A stretch of 64,000 bases of DNA from Rhizobium sp. WSM4643. Its GTDB lineage: Bacteria; Pseudomonadota; Alphaproteobacteria; Rhizobiales; Rhizobiaceae. Under the pieces are notes generated by a model. The model was not told where the DNA came from, searched no databases, and saw only the letters and a program-made list of their open reading frames with translations. Shown one piece after another: positions 23,552-33,709 of this stretch. Location of the stretch: NCBI RefSeq assembly GCF_025152745.1, contig NZ_CP104040.1:2294001-2358000 (forward strand), written 5' to 3'. The first letter of the stretch is position 1, and every line of letters begins with the position of its first letter. The translations under genes and the position numbers were made by a program.

Positions 23552-24181
23552 ATGGCTGAATTCTCGTTGGATAAATCTCACATAGCAGGCGTCGTGCTGG
23601 CCGGCGGCCGCTCGCAGCGCATGGGCCGCGACAAGGCAGGCGTGATGCTTGGGACCGAGAGCCTGCTCCGCCATGTGTTGACCCGGCTCTCGCAGCAGGT
23701 CTTGCTCGTTACCGTCAATGCCGATGCCGCCGCCGGGGACGTGCCTGTCGTTCCCGACTATATTCGCGGCAAGGCCGGACCGATGGCCGGCATCCATGCG
23801 GCCATGGTCTATGCCGCCAGCCTGCCCTCGATCACCCATGTCGTCACCGTCTCGGTGGATTGCCCGTTCTTCCCGGCCGATCTCGTCGCCCGGCTGGCGG
23901 CAGCGGTCGAGCACTCGTCGCAGATCGCCATCGCCGCCTCCGAGGGCCGAAGCCATCCCGTCTTCGGGCTCTGGCCAGTGACGCTGGCCGCCGATCTCGA
24001 AGCCTGGATCGCCAGCGACGAGAAGCGGCGTGTGCGTGACTTCCTGTTACGGCATGACGTAACGGACGTGGCGTTCCCGCTGCATCCGACTCGTGCCAGC
24101 CTGCTCGATCCCTTCTTCAACATCAACACGCCTGACGATCTCGTCGAGGCGGAACGCTGGCTGGAGGCCCTTCGCGGATGA
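23552..24181 (+). CDS. mobA: Molybdenum cofactor guanylyltransferase MobA
   Basis: Attaches GMP to molybdopterin to give the dinucleotide cofactor (bis-MGD). The nucleotide-binding signature is VVLAGGRSQRMGRDKAGVML near residue 14, a metal-binding Asp is in VSVDCPFFPADLV, and FFNINTPDDL closes the fold. 209 residues, normal length. Two adjacent ATGs (23549 and 23552) follow GAGGAAGG; the second has better spacing. The 12-mer GATGATGGCTGA around the start is duplicated at 23532-23543. It overlaps mobB by 4 bp. Confidence 0.92.
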   Translation: MAEFSLDKSHIAGVVLAGGRSQRMGRDKAGVMLGTESLLRHVLTRLSQQVLLVTVNADAAAGDVPVVPDYIRGKAGPMAGIHAAMVYAASLPSITHVVTVSVDCPFFPADLVARLAAAVEHSSQIAIAASEGRSHPVFGLWPVTLAADLEAWIASDEKRRVRDFLLRHDVTDVAFPLHPTRASLLDPFFNINTPDDLVEAERWLEALRG

Positions 24182-24699
24182 CCGCACCGAAAATCTTCGG
24201 CATCGCCGGCTGGAAGAACTCGGGCAAGACGGGTCTCGCCGTCCGGCTGGTGACGGAGTTCACCCGCCGCGGCTACAGGATCTCGACGATCAAGCACGCC
24301 CATCATGATTTCGACATCGACAAGGTCGGGGCCGACAGCTACCGCCACCGCCAGGCCGGCGCCCACGAGGTCGCCATCGTCTCCGGCACCCGCTACGCCA
24401 TCATGCACGAGCTGCGCGGCGCGCCTGAACCTCAGTTCGAGGAGATCCTTGCCCGCCTCGCCCCCTGCGACCTCGTGCTGATCGAAGGCTACAAGCGTGA
24501 GCCGATCCCGAAGATCGAGGCCCGCCGCCTGGAGGCCGCCAATCGCGAACCGCTGGCGCCGAGCGATCCCCATATCTGCGCCATCGCCGCCGATCATGCC
24601 GTAATCGATACGGCCCTGCCGGTCTTCGATCTAGACGACACAGGCGCCATCGCCGATTTCATCACTGACATCGTTGGCCTTGGACAGGCGAGGCTTTGA
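24178..24699 (+). CDS. mobB: Molybdopterin-guanine dinucleotide biosynthesis adapter MobB
   Basis: A 173-residue P-loop protein. Walker A is GWKNSGKTGLAVRL at about residue 9, followed by the family blocks ADSYRHRQAGAHEVAIVSG and DLVLIEGYKREPIPKIE. MobB binds GTP and assists MobA. Start ATGA overlaps the mobA stop, so the pair is translationally coupled. The last 69 bp overlap tail-to-tail with the hybrid kinase gene on the other strand. Confidence 0.92.
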   Translation: MTAPKIFGIAGWKNSGKTGLAVRLVTEFTRRGYRISTIKHAHHDFDIDKVGADSYRHRQAGAHEVAIVSGTRYAIMHELRGAPEPQFEEILARLAPCDLVLIEGYKREPIPKIEARRLEAANREPLAPSDPHICAIAADHAVIDTALPVFDLDDTGAIADFITDIVGLGQARL

Positions 24700-26799
24700 A
24701 CCACCTGCGTCGCCGCCGCCGGATCTAGGAAGCGGAGCCGTTTCGCGTGCCATCGCCTTGGCGATTTCCTTGGCGAGCTGAGCCTGATTATAGGGCTTTG
24801 CCAATCTCGGTAGATCGATATCGGTGCCAGAGGGAAGATCGGCGTAACCTGTCGCCAGCACGATCGGCAACGCCGGATAAATGTCCCGCGCGGCCTGGGC
24901 AAGCTGCGCGCCGGTCATACCAGGCATCGAATAGTCAGAGATGACAAGGTCGAAATGCTGACCGCTGCTGATCAGGTCCAGTGCCTGCGAGCCGGAATTT
25001 GCTTCGACGACCTCGTGGCCGAGATCTTCAAGCATGTCGACCGAACTCATGGCGATCAAGGCGTCGTCATCGACCAAGAGGATCTTCAGTCTGGATGCGG
25101 CTTGCTCAACAGTCACCTCCGACTCGGCCAGCACCTCTGTTCGCCAGGCCGTCGCCGGAAGCCACAATTCCGCAGTCGTTCCCACCCCAAGCTCGCTTGT
25201 CAGACGAAGTGCGCCATTGAGCTGAACGGCAAGTCCATGGATCATCGATAAGCCCAGGCCCGTGCCCTTTCCGAGTTCCTTGGTCGAGAAGAACGGATCG
25301 ACGGCCTTCTTCAGGGTCTCCGCGTCCATGCCGGTGCCGCAGTCGGCCACCGCCAAAACAAGATAGGGGCCCTCGCCGAGATCACCCTTATCGCCGGCAA
25401 CATTTTCCTGGCGCAGCGAGATGGACAGCGTCCCTCCGTCCGGCATCGCATCGCGTGCATTGACCGCCAGGTTGAGCAGCGCCAATTCGAGCTGGTTCGC
25501 ATCGACCAGTGCCGGCGGCAGGCTTGTCGGCACATTGATTTCGATGCTGATCGAGGATCCAACCGAGCGCCGCAGCAGGTCTTTCATGCCGGAGACCAGC
25601 TCGGTCAGATCGACGGGCTTGACCTGCAGATCCTGCTGTCTGGCAAAAGCCAGCAGCCGTTGCGTCAACGCCGCCCCGCGCCGCGCCCCCTGAAGCGCCC
25701 CATCGACCAGACGCGTCGCCTTGGCATCTCCGGCAACATGCTTGCCGAGCAGCTCCAGATTTCCAAGAACGACCATTAGCAGATTGTTGAAATCGTGGGC
25801 AACGCCGCCGGTCAACTGGCCGATCGCCTCCATCTTTTGCGATTGGCGAAGCTGCTCCTCGGCCCTTTCACGCTGGGCGACTTCCTCGAGCAGCGTTTGG
25901 TGAGCGGCGTTAACTTCTTTGGTCCGTTCCCGCACACGCTCTTCGAGGTTTTCATTGAGCCGTCTTAGATTTTCCTCGATGGTCTTACGGGCGGTAGTAT
26001 CGGAGCAGACCCCGACGAGTTTCCTGGCGGAACCATATCTGTCGGAATAGAGCTGCGCATGGACCTCGGTCCAATGCAGCGATCCATCCGGCCAGATCGT
26101 CCTGTGCTCGATCGAATAGTCACGTCCAGTATCAATCGTCCGGCGCAGGCGTTCCAGCACAAGATCCCGGTCGTCGGGGTGGATGCTTGCGATGAGGTCG
26201 TCGCGTGTGACGTCCTCATCCGGACTGCGGCCGAAAACCGCTTTGCAGGTGGCCGAGGCTGATAAGGCCATCGAGGATAGCTCCAGCTCCCACGCCCCAA
26301 GACGACCGGCTGCAAGCGCCGTCTGCAGCCGTCGCTCGCCCTCGGCCAAAGCCTCGAGCTGAGCTCGAGCCTCATATTGGCGCAGGCGCCCTTTTAATGC
26401 GGTCCGCGCAATACTGATGAAGGAGGTCGCATGGAACGGCCTTTCCAGGAAGGTGACATTGCCGAGAACCTCGGAAAGCCTGGCAGCGGCCGGATTTCGT
26501 TCAGGCCCGCCGCCGCGCGTGGTAAGCACGATGAATGGCAGATCCGACCAGCTTGGCTGGGCGGAGACCCAGGCGGCAATCGGCTTCAAATCGCTCCAGC
26601 GAACGGCCTCTTCGGTCAGCACGCCAAGTGCGATGTCATCTTTCAGTGAAGAGGCAAAGACATTCAGGTCGGCAGCCGCAATCGATGATAGGCCGGCTTC
26701 TTCGATTAGCGATACCGCCACCTGGGCATCGCGTCCGGCGGGAGCATAGATCAATGCTTTCGGCTTTACGGAGTTAGGAATTGCCGCGACCCCCGCCAT
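24631..26799 (-). CDS. Hybrid sensor histidine kinase (PAS, HisKA, HATPase, receiver)
   Basis: 722 residues without membrane spans. Order: an N-terminal degenerate receiver-like region (about 15-140), a PAS domain with PAC-type end (about 175-290), a coiled coil, a phosphoacceptor region with His in GGVAHDFNNLLMVVLGNLEL, a catalytic domain with GKGTGLGLSMIHGL, and a receiver domain KILLVDDDALIAM with phospho-Asp in DLVISDYSMPGMTG. The ATG at 26799 overlaps the kaiC-like stop by 26 bp, so the two are co-expressed. A roughly 35-residue tail overlaps mobB antisense. Input is probably cytosolic; the partner may be the KaiC-like protein. Confidence 0.88.
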   Translation of the reverse strand: MAGVAAIPNSVKPKALIYAPAGRDAQVAVSLIEEAGLSSIAAADLNVFASSLKDDIALGVLTEEAVRWSDLKPIAAWVSAQPSWSDLPFIVLTTRGGGPERNPAAARLSEVLGNVTFLERPFHATSFISIARTALKGRLRQYEARAQLEALAEGERRLQTALAAGRLGAWELELSSMALSASATCKAVFGRSPDEDVTRDDLIASIHPDDRDLVLERLRRTIDTGRDYSIEHRTIWPDGSLHWTEVHAQLYSDRYGSARKLVGVCSDTTARKTIEENLRRLNENLEERVRERTKEVNAAHQTLLEEVAQRERAEEQLRQSQKMEAIGQLTGGVAHDFNNLLMVVLGNLELLGKHVAGDAKATRLVDGALQGARRGAALTQRLLAFARQQDLQVKPVDLTELVSGMKDLLRRSVGSSISIEINVPTSLPPALVDANQLELALLNLAVNARDAMPDGGTLSISLRQENVAGDKGDLGEGPYLVLAVADCGTGMDAETLKKAVDPFFSTKELGKGTGLGLSMIHGLAVQLNGALRLTSELGVGTTAELWLPATAWRTEVLAESEVTVEQAASRLKILLVDDDALIAMSSVDMLEDLGHEVVEANSGSQALDLISSGQHFDLVISDYSMPGMTGAQLAQAARDIYPALPIVLATGYADLPSGTDIDLPRLAKPYNQAQLAKEIAKAMARETAPLPRSGGGDAGGSKPRLSKANDVSDEIGDGACVV

Positions 26800-28285
26800 C
26801 AGTCGATAGGAGTGGCTCTGCGCCGGTAACAAATTCGGGAACGCCGCGAAGCACACCTTGGAACCCGACCAGAGGATCCCCGAACGTCAACCCGGAACTG
26901 TTGATACGATACTCTCGGATTGTATCCTCATGCAGCCCAGTTCTCTTCTTGATCACCGAGACCGCTCGCCGCACCTTCCCCGCAGCCTCGAAGTAGCGCA
27001 GCAGTATGACTGTGTCCGCAAGATAGGTCACGTCGACAGGCGCCTTCATGTCGCCGACAAGCCCATGCTGTGCAACGGTAAGGAAGGTATTGGCGCCTTG
27101 CCTGTTCAAATATTGAAGCAACTCATGCATGTGAAGGATCAGCGAATTTTCATCCGGCATGGATGCTTGATAGCCGTTGATGCTATCGATAATGACGGTC
27201 TTAGCATTCGACTCGTCCACGCACTCGCGCACGCGATGCGCGAATTCACCTGGTGACAGTTCAGCGGCGTCGAGCTGTTCAATGTGAATTAGACCGCTGC
27301 TCCTGAGCGTCTCGAGATCGATTCCGAGCGCCTTGAGCCGCGTAAAAAGCAGGCCAAGCTCTTCGTCGAAGATGAAGGCCGCCGCTCTCTCGCCACGCGC
27401 AACAGCCGCGACCAAGAATTGGAATGAGAAAGTACTCTTACCGGTACCGGATGGACCGAGGATAAGCGTACTGGAACCTCTCTCCAACCCACCGCCTAAT
27501 AGGAGGTCCAGTTCCGGAATATTTGAGGATAACTCGTCGCGGACATAACTCGACCGATGTTCGGCGGCGACGAGACGTGGAAAGACAACGACGCCGCCAG
27601 TTTGAATGGTGAAATCGTGGAAACCGCCGCGGAAGGCTTGCCCACGGTATTTCGTGATCCTGAGGCGGCGGCGCTCAGCGCCATAGCTCGGCGCCATCTC
27701 CTCAAGATGGATGACTCCGTGAACGACGCTATGCACAGTTTTATCAAGCACGTCGGACGTCAGATCATCGAGCAAAAGGACTGTCGCCCCCTGCCGGGCA
27801 AAGTAGTGTTTGAGCGCAAGGATCTGGCGGCGGTAGCGCAGCGAGCTTTGAGCTAGAAGCCTTATCTCCGACAGGCTGTCGAGAACCACGCGACTTGGCT
27901 TAATCCGCTCGAAAGCGGCAAAGATCTCCTTTGTCGTCTCTCCGAGTTCTAGGTCTGATGAATAAAGCAGGCTCTGCTGCTGGTCGGCATCCAGCAGGCT
28001 TTCCGGAGGCACGACCTCGAAGACCTCGATATTGCCGTCGATCACCATGCCGTGCGATGCGGCACCGGCGCGGAGTTCACTCTCGGTTTCGGAAAGGGTG
28101 ACGTAGAGCCCCTGCTCGCCAAGCCGCGCACCCTCGATCAGGAACTGCAGCGCAATCGTTGTCTTGCCCGCCCCCGGATTTCCCTCCAGGAGAAACACGT
28201 GCCCTGGCGAAAGGCCCCCTGCCAGAATTGTGTCCAAACCGGACACTCCAGTCCGGGCTTTCATGGCAGGTATCGCAGTATTCAT
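26774..28285 (-). CDS. KaiC-like double RecA-domain ATPase
   Basis: 503 residues with the two KaiC ATPase halves. CI Walker A is GNPGAGKTT (about residue 35), CII Walker A GPSGTGKST (about residue 280). The CII ring keeps the acidic FDEE, the R-G-H-E-x2-I-R-E type segment (KKRTGLHEDTIREYRI) and DVTYLADTVILLRYFE. In cyanobacterial KaiC the last region carries the phosphorylated Ser-Thr pair; here the aligned residues look like Thr-Tyr. No kaiA or kaiB is in the window. It probably signals with the kinase gene that overlaps its 3' end. AAGGAAAC precedes the ATG. Confidence 0.9.
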   Translation of the reverse strand: MNTAIPAMKARTGVSGLDTILAGGLSPGHVFLLEGNPGAGKTTIALQFLIEGARLGEQGLYVTLSETESELRAGAASHGMVIDGNIEVFEVVPPESLLDADQQQSLLYSSDLELGETTKEIFAAFERIKPSRVVLDSLSEIRLLAQSSLRYRRQILALKHYFARQGATVLLLDDLTSDVLDKTVHSVVHGVIHLEEMAPSYGAERRRLRITKYRGQAFRGGFHDFTIQTGGVVVFPRLVAAEHRSSYVRDELSSNIPELDLLLGGGLERGSSTLILGPSGTGKSTFSFQFLVAAVARGERAAAFIFDEELGLLFTRLKALGIDLETLRSSGLIHIEQLDAAELSPGEFAHRVRECVDESNAKTVIIDSINGYQASMPDENSLILHMHELLQYLNRQGANTFLTVAQHGLVGDMKAPVDVTYLADTVILLRYFEAAGKVRRAVSVIKKRTGLHEDTIREYRINSSGLTFGDPLVGFQGVLRGVPEFVTGAEPLLSTDGGGRGNS

Positions 28286-28392
28286 TCATTGTTTCCTTCG
28301 GTTTATACCGGGAATTAGTGGCGACCGACGGAATGTCAAATAGTCAAGCGCGTATGATCCCGACGTGCTGATCCGGGGCTGGGATCGGCGAT

Positions 28393-29286
28393 CTAACCCC
28401 GATATCGAAGCGCATCGACGACGAGGGCGAATGCCGGCGACGTATGTCTGCGGCTCGGATAGTAGAGATGATAGCCGGAAAACGGGGGGCACCAATCTTC
28501 GAGGACACGCACCAGCTGCCCGTCGGCAATATGTGCCGCAACCAAGTCCTCCGGCATGTAGGCGAGCCCGATGCCTGCCAGTACTGCATTCAGCCGCAGC
28601 GCTATATTGTTGAAAACCAATTGCCCTTCGACGCGAACCCTGAGTTCGCGCCCGTCCTTCTCGAACTCCCAGGCATAAACGCTGCCATAGGTCGGCAGAC
28701 GCAGATTGATGCAATTGTGATCCGTGAGGTCCTGCGGCGTCATCGGCTTTGGCCTGGTGTCGAAATAGGCCGGAGCGCCGACCACGGCCATGCGCATGTC
28801 AGGGCCGATACGCACCGCAATCATGTCCTTCGCCACCTGTTCTCCAAGCCGCACCCCTGCATCGTAGCGCTCCGCGACGATGTCGGTCAGACCGTAGTCG
28901 ACAATGATCTCGACATTGACATCAGGATAATCGGGCAACAGCTTTTCCAAGGCAGGCCAGAGGACGGCATCCGCCGCATGCTCTCCGGCATTGATGCGAA
29001 TGGTGCCTGCCGGTTTCTCCCGCAACGCGCTCAAGGCAGCCAGCTCGCTCTCGATCTCGTCGAGCCGCGGACCGATGGAGAGGAGCAGGCGTTCGCCGGC
29101 CTCCGTCGGCGCGACGCTGCGCGTCGTGCGTGTCAGCAATCGCAATCCAAGCCGCTCCTCGAGCCCGCGGATGGTGTGGCTGAGTGCCGATTGCGACACA
29201 CCGAGCTTGCCCGCCGCTTTGGTGAAGCTTTGAGCGCGCGCGATGGCGAGGAAGGCGATGAGGTCATTGACGACGGGGCGCGGCAT
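28393..29286 (-). CDS. LysR family transcriptional regulator
   Basis: 297 residues with an N-terminal winged helix (SFTKAAGKLGVSQSALSHTI) and a LysR effector-binding domain. It is divergent from the cupin/aldo-keto reductase pair with a 120 bp spacer holding an imperfect inverted repeat (29324-29354), the expected arrangement for a LysR activator of those genes. Inducer unknown. The downstream spacer to the KaiC-like gene has no recognised feature. Confidence 0.9.
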   Translation of the reverse strand: MPRPVVNDLIAFLAIARAQSFTKAAGKLGVSQSALSHTIRGLEERLGLRLLTRTTRSVAPTEAGERLLLSIGPRLDEIESELAALSALREKPAGTIRINAGEHAADAVLWPALEKLLPDYPDVNVEIIVDYGLTDIVAERYDAGVRLGEQVAKDMIAVRIGPDMRMAVVGAPAYFDTRPKPMTPQDLTDHNCINLRLPTYGSVYAWEFEKDGRELRVRVEGQLVFNNIALRLNAVLAGIGLAYMPEDLVAAHIADGQLVRVLEDWCPPFSGYHLYYPSRRHTSPAFALVVDALRYRG

Positions 29287-29323
29287 TGATGAAACTTTCT
29301 CATGGGTTCTTGCCGTTTATACC

Positions 29324-29354
29324 ATCTAATCGCGACCAGGCGCACGCGCTAGAT
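29324..29354. promoter_or_regulatory. Candidate LysR binding site
   Basis: ATCTAATCGCG and CGCGCTAGAT form an imperfect inverted repeat between the LysR gene and the cupin gene. Size and location suit a LysR recognition site; this is a prediction from symmetry alone. Confidence 0.35.
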
Positions 29355-29406
29355 ACCTTGCTACTTGAGTGGACATGTCTGCCCCGACATTGAAAGGAAG
29401 ACTAAG

Positions 29407-30806
<1,400 letters not shown>

Positions 30807-30896
30807 AAGCGGCCAACGGGCGTCAAGGCGACTTCTCATCCGAACAAGAGAAGCGAGCGGCCACAGTCACCTGCGGCCGCTTCTTCATCGATTGCA

Positions 30897-31532
30897 TCAT
30901 CGTCTCGGTGCCGGCGCATTATCCCGAAAAGCCGGTATCGCCTCCAGCTTGGTGACAATCTCGGCGATATTGGGCCATCGGGTGAGATCGAAGCCGAGGC
31001 GACGGGCGCCGATCGACTGCGGGAACAGAAAGATATCGGCAATGCTCGGGCGATCGCCGACGGCGAAGATCCCTTGCCTGCGGCCGGCGATCATCGTCTC
31101 GACAGCCGCCATTCCCTCGCCCACCCAATGACGATCCCAGGCGATGATGGCATCGGCATCAGCCTGGAACGTGGCGCGAAGATGCAGGCCGATGCGTGGC
31201 GGCAACAACGCATGGATTTCGGCTGTGATCGCAAGCGCGATCGACCGCGCCAGCGCCCTATCTTCCGCTGTATCAGGCAGCAATGGCGGTCTAGGCTGAA
31301 GCTCATCGAGATATTCGACGATCGCCAGTGACTGGGTGAGGAGAACGCCGCTATCCGTCAGCAAGGCTGGCACGAGTCCCTGCGGATTGACACTGCGATA
31401 TCCGGCCTGCCGGCTCTCGGAATCTTCGCCGAGAATGGTGACCGGCAGCGCTTCGGCCGTCAGTCCTTTCAGGGCGAGCGCGACGCGGACTCGGGATGTC
31501 GCCGAGGAAATTTCGTTCTGATAGAGTTTCAC
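30897..31532 (-). CDS. Glutathione S-transferase, zeta class / maleylacetoacetate isomerase-like
   Basis: 211 residues. The N-terminal thioredoxin-like domain carries the zeta-class serine motif SSATSRVRVALALKG at residues 9-23 and LLTQSLAIVEYLDEL with the glutathione-binding Gln-Ser. The helical C-terminal domain is normal. Zeta GSTs isomerise maleylacetoacetate in tyrosine breakdown, but hgd and fah genes are absent nearby, so detoxification is also possible. Starts with GTG behind GGGAGAAAGACA, 19 bp after a small upstream reading frame. Confidence 0.82.
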   Translation of the reverse strand: MKLYQNEISSATSRVRVALALKGLTAEALPVTILGEDSESRQAGYRSVNPQGLVPALLTDSGVLLTQSLAIVEYLDELQPRPPLLPDTAEDRALARSIALAITAEIHALLPPRIGLHLRATFQADADAIIAWDRHWVGEGMAAVETMIAGRRQGIFAVGDRPSIADIFLFPQSIGARRLGFDLTRWPNIAEIVTKLEAIPAFRDNAPAPRR

Positions 31533-31551
31533 TGTCTTTCTCCCGGGTGAT

Positions 31552-31713
31552 CTAAAAGAGCAGCTGGAGCGGCGGCCGCTCTCCTGAGGATGAAGCTGCG
31601 GATGCCGCCGTCACGAGGCCGGCAAGCGGCGACGGCTCCTGTGAGCTTACATCGTAGATGCAGGGCGCTGCGAAAATCGTCGCCCCCAGAATGCAGATGT
31701 TCATCAGTCTCAT
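31552..31713 (-). CDS. Small putative exported protein (53 residues)
   Basis: Too short for most gene finders. An ATG at 31713 is preceded by GGAGG with six-base spacing, a strong ribosome site. The start MRLMNICILGATIFAAP looks like a signal or membrane segment, followed by a Ser/Ala/Pro-rich tail. It lies between ohr and the GST gene on the same strand and could be translated from the same mRNA. An overlapping alternative frame (31529-31726) is less convincing. No family recognised. Confidence 0.4.
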   Translation of the reverse strand: MRLMNICILGATIFAAPCIYDVSSQEPSPLAGLVTAASAASSSGERPPLQLLF

Positions 31714-31779
31714 TTAGTTCCTCCATCGACGAGGCCCGACCGGCCTCGTCATGTTTCCTTTGGCGATCGATCCCATCAG

Positions 31780-32196
31780 TCAGGCAATGCTCAATTCGAC
31801 ATTGATATTGCCGCGGGTTGCTTTCGAATAGGGGCAGGTGCGGTGCGCTTCATCCACAAGCGCCCTTGCCAGATCCGCTTCGATGCCCGGCAGGCTGACC
31901 TTGAGGCGAGCCTGCAGGAAATAGTCGCCGTCGGTCGCCCCGAGATCGACCTCGGTATCGACGCCAAGATCTGCGGGAAGCCTGATCTTCTGCTTAGCCG
32001 CAGCAATGCCGATCGCGCCGATGAAGCAGGCAGACCAGCCGGCGGCGAAAAGCTGTTCGGGATTGGTGCCGGCACGGTTGCTGCCCGGAGGCGAAAGCTT
32101 GATATCAAGCTGGCCGTCGTCGCTATGCGACGCGCCGTCGCGCCCGCCCGTCGTGTGGGTCTTGCCGGTATAGAGAACCTTGTCGATCTTCGTCAT
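31780..32196 (-). CDS. ohr: Organic hydroperoxide resistance protein (Ohr/OsmC family)
   Basis: 138 residues. Ohr reduces organic hydroperoxides using two cysteines, here in AAGWSACFIGAIGIA and HRTCPYSKATRGN; the Arg and Glu of the active site fit NRAGTNPEQLFAAGW. The start METTKID-like segment reads MTKIDKVLYTGKTHTTGGRD. The ATG at 32196 has GAGGAG upstream; the frame is open far beyond but non-coding. No ohrR-type MarR gene is adjacent; the nearest regulator is the two-component system upstream. Confidence 0.9.
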   Translation of the reverse strand: MTKIDKVLYTGKTHTTGGRDGASHSDDGQLDIKLSPPGSNRAGTNPEQLFAAGWSACFIGAIGIAAAKQKIRLPADLGVDTEVDLGATDGDYFLQARLKVSLPGIEADLARALVDEAHRTCPYSKATRGNINVELSIA

Positions 32197-32386
32197 GGAA
32201 CACTCCTCGTGTTGCGTCGCTGCACGCGACTGGCCGCGGTGCGCGGCCGGATTGACAGAGTGTGGTTTGACCGACGGATATATCCGCCATGTTTCCGAAA
32301 TCGCCCGAAATGTCACAAAACGTAGCATCCGATATCGAAGACATCCTTGCATACAAACATCTCGATTTTTGCGGTGACCGCCGACG

Positions 32387-33709
32387 TCAACGAATGGTGA
32401 CTTCCGCCGCCAGACCGCCGCCGGCACGATTATAGAGCCGGAGCGACCCACCGATCTTGGCCGTCAGCTGCTGGGCGATCGCAAGACCGAGACCGGTGCC
32501 ACCGGTCTCCCGGTTGCGGGATTGCTCCAGCCGGAAGAATGGCTGCATGGCGGCCTCGAGCATGTCGTCGGGGATTCCGGGCCCACGGTCCATAATCGTG
32601 ATGACGATATCGTTCTCGGCGCTGCGCTCGACGCTGATCTCGGCAGCACCGGCAAACTTCAGCGCATTGTCGATGAAGTTCGACAGGATCCGGCGAAGAG
32701 CATGCGGCTTGGTAATGGCGGCGCCCTGAACCAGGCCGACGACAGTGACGGCCTTTCCGGTATCCTGGTAGTCGTAGGCTATGCTGTCGATGAAGGAGGC
32801 GAGATCGATGCGGGCGCTCTTCTCGCCATTGCCGTGCGCGCTGCGCGCATAGGCAATGCCGTCCTGAACGAGGCGCTGGATCTCGCCGAGATCATGCACT
32901 AGCTTGTCTTTGTCAGGCGAATCCTCTGCCATGTCGGCGCGCAGCCGCATGCGGGTGATCGGCGTCTGGAGGTCATGCGAGATGGCCGCCAGGATCTGGA
33001 CGCGCTCTTCGAGATAATGAGCGATCCTCTCACGCATCGCATTGAACGCCCTGGCCGCATGCGCGACCTCCCTCGGCCCCGCCTCGCTCAAAGCCGGACC
33101 GTCCTTGTTCGGGTCAAGCGCATCGGCGGCGGCGGCAAGTTCGCCAAGCGGCCGGATCGCCTGGCGAACCGCAAACCAGGTACAGAGGATGAGCAGCACC
33201 ATCTGGACGACGAAGACATAAGGCAGCCACGCGGCGATCGGCATGACGCCCTGCGGTGTGACGTCGATTGTCAAAGGGCTTCCGTCGCTCAGCGTCAGAT
33301 GCGCCTGCAATCGGTTCACATCGCCTGGAATCCGTTCGATACGGATCGGAAAGCGATGCCCGATAGCCTCCTCGATCTTTCCTGAGATCTCAGCCCCTTT
33401 GCTTGATGTGTCAGGCACGCCGGGAAGGCCGGGTCCGAGCACGAAACGATAATTGCCGCGGCTCAGCCGGTCGAGCAGGTCGCCGCGTTCCGCGGGAGGA
33501 AGCCGATCGAGAACGGCGATCGATGTTGCCACGTCGTTTTCCAGCGTGCCGAGCATCACCGCCTTGGCCGACATGTACCGCTCCATATAGAGCACACTGA
33601 AGGACAGACCGTAGGCCAAGGCAAGTCCGATCAGCAGGATCAGGAAGATCCGCGACCGCAGTGTGCTCGGCCACGTCAGGCCCGAACGCAATGGGATTGC
33701 CGCCTTCAT
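32387..33709 (-). CDS. Two-component sensor histidine kinase (EnvZ-like)
   Basis: 440 residues: membrane span at about 20-40, a periplasmic segment of about 110 residues, second span at about 155-175, HAMP linker, dimerisation domain with His in AAISHDLQTPITRMRLRADM, and catalytic domain with MDRGPGIPDDM and GGTGLGLAIAQQL. It overlaps the response regulator gene by 4 bp, so it is the cognate kinase. Likely senses a periplasmic stress, judged from neighbours (exported hydrolases, DipZ-like protein, Ohr). Confidence 0.9.
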   Translation of the reverse strand: MKAAIPLRSGLTWPSTLRSRIFLILLIGLALAYGLSFSVLYMERYMSAKAVMLGTLENDVATSIAVLDRLPPAERGDLLDRLSRGNYRFVLGPGLPGVPDTSSKGAEISGKIEEAIGHRFPIRIERIPGDVNRLQAHLTLSDGSPLTIDVTPQGVMPIAAWLPYVFVVQMVLLILCTWFAVRQAIRPLGELAAAADALDPNKDGPALSEAGPREVAHAARAFNAMRERIAHYLEERVQILAAISHDLQTPITRMRLRADMAEDSPDKDKLVHDLGEIQRLVQDGIAYARSAHGNGEKSARIDLASFIDSIAYDYQDTGKAVTVVGLVQGAAITKPHALRRILSNFIDNALKFAGAAEISVERSAENDIVITIMDRGPGIPDDMLEAAMQPFFRLEQSRNRETGGTGLGLAIAQQLTAKIGGSLRLYNRAGGGLAAEVTIR

